Below are positions 5,173-5,322 of a stretch of DNA of 5,322 bases, piece by piece. The DNA comes from an uncultured Oscillochloris sp. (lineage in GTDB: Bacteria > Chloroflexota > Chloroflexia > Chloroflexales > Chloroflexaceae), in the NCBI GenBank assembly GCA_903877345.1, contig CAIRDL010000199.1, forward strand, positions 1 to 5,322, read 5' to 3'. Every line of letters starts with the position of its first letter. Position 1 is the first letter of the stretch. The translations under genes were made by a program, and so were the position numbers. The notes under the pieces were generated by a model, which had not been told where the DNA came from, did not search any database, and saw only the letters and a list, made by a program, of their open reading frames with translations.

Positions 5173-5184
5173 CATGCCGCCGCT

Positions 5185-5193
5185 AGTATAGCA
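5185..5193 (-). promoter_or_regulatory. Extended -10 (TGCTATACT) for the kinase-FGE gene
   Basis: The minus strand reads TG-C-TATACT, an extended -10 with five of six TATAAT matches. No good -35 is seen, as is common for extended -10 promoters. Transcription would start near 5178 and give a leader of about 220 nt before the ATG at 4957, containing the inverted repeat at 5128-5172. Confidence 0.3.
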
Positions 5194-5208
5194 TGGCGAC
5201 TGCGGAGG

Positions 5209-5226
5209 ACGTGCGTTTTCACACGT
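5209..5226 (-). terminator. Hairpin just after the right-edge gene
   Basis: In minus-strand RNA ACGUGUG pairs with CGCACGU around an AAAA loop, a 7-bp stem starting 5 nt after the TAA at 5234-5232. Its one wobble is U-G on the minus strand but C-A on the plus strand, so it fits a 3'-end hairpin of the minus-strand gene. No uridine tract follows. Confidence 0.35.
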
Positions 5227-5231
5227 GACCG

Positions 5232-5322
5232 TTACCGTTTGGGGACTACCTCCCCCAACCCCTCCGGCGGCCAGTCGAGCACCTGCCCCCGGCAGATCTG
5301 CGCCATTGGCACCTTGCTCACG
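5232..5322 (-). CDS. C-terminal end of an unidentified gene entering from the right
   Basis: The minus-strand frame from the right edge reads VSKVPMAQICRGQVLDWP, then PEGLGEVVPKR and TAA (5234-5232): 29 full codons. Codon use (GTG, CTC, CGG, CAG, GAG) fits the neighbours and a hairpin follows the stop. It is too short for a family call. It lies on the same strand as the kinase-FGE gene, 274 bp upstream of it. Confidence 0.45.
   Translation of the reverse strand, partial: VSKVPMAQICRGQVLDWPPEGLGEVVPKR

Noticed and set aside
5119..5322. Plus-strand frame from ATG 5119, open to the right edge
   Set aside because: It lacks a ribosome site and a family signature, and is antisense to a better-supported minus-strand C-terminus ending at 5232.
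1..5322. CRISPR array, tRNA/rRNA, insertion sequence or DGR template repeat
   Set aside because: No regularly spaced direct repeats, tRNA cloverleaf, transposase motifs, terminal repeats or second copy of the 3551-3661 segment were seen by eye on either strand.

Overview
The window is GC-rich and gene-dense. Gene content (NE0113-type ring nuclease, AAA-Csx3 fusion, Ser/Thr kinase fused to a formylglycine-generating-enzyme (FGE) domain) suggests a filamentous member of the Chloroflexota or a similar bacterium. That placement rests on remembered family distributions, not on a marker gene. The segment looks like an accessory or defence-associated region.

Layout, left to right. (1) Positions 1-33, minus strand: the first 11 codons of a gene running off the left edge, with a strong Shine-Dalgarno. 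(2) Positions 34-160: a control region with a 14-bp dyad and two 16-bp palindromes, TCCGAA-N4-TTCGGA, phased 22 bp apart. (3) Positions 161-1087, minus: a CRISPR-associated ring-nuclease/CARF protein with a C-terminal LuxR-type helix-turn-helix. (4) Positions 1086-2237, plus: an AAA-Csx3 fusion whose Csx3 module is present twice in tandem. Genes 3 and 4 are divergent and their start codons overlap in one CATG. (5) Positions 2240-2577, minus: a SAM methyltransferase pseudogene that has lost its middle. (6) Positions 2639-3448, minus: an MBL-fold hydrolase whose original start at 3485 appears separated from the body by a +1 frameshift. (7) Positions 3533-4957, minus: a kinase-FGE fusion whose kinase domain lacks the whole catalytic C-lobe. 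(8) Positions 4958-5231: intergenic, with promoter-like and hairpin elements. (9) Positions 5232-5322, minus: the C-terminal end of a gene entering from the right.

The ring nuclease and AAA-Csx3 probably act on cyclic oligoadenylate (cOA), the second messenger made by type III CRISPR complexes. One can tune or end the signal, and the HTH fusion could turn it into a transcriptional output. No cas effector, Cas10 or CRISPR array is visible here.

The three minus-strand genes 5-7 form one run in which every member carries a lesion: a deletion, a frameshift, and a deletion plus frameshift. This is either a decaying block beside an intact CRISPR signalling pair or a badly assembled stretch. The last 40 or so residues of the kinase-FGE protein also resemble the variable region of a diversity-generating retroelement target, though no template repeat or reverse transcriptase lies in the window.
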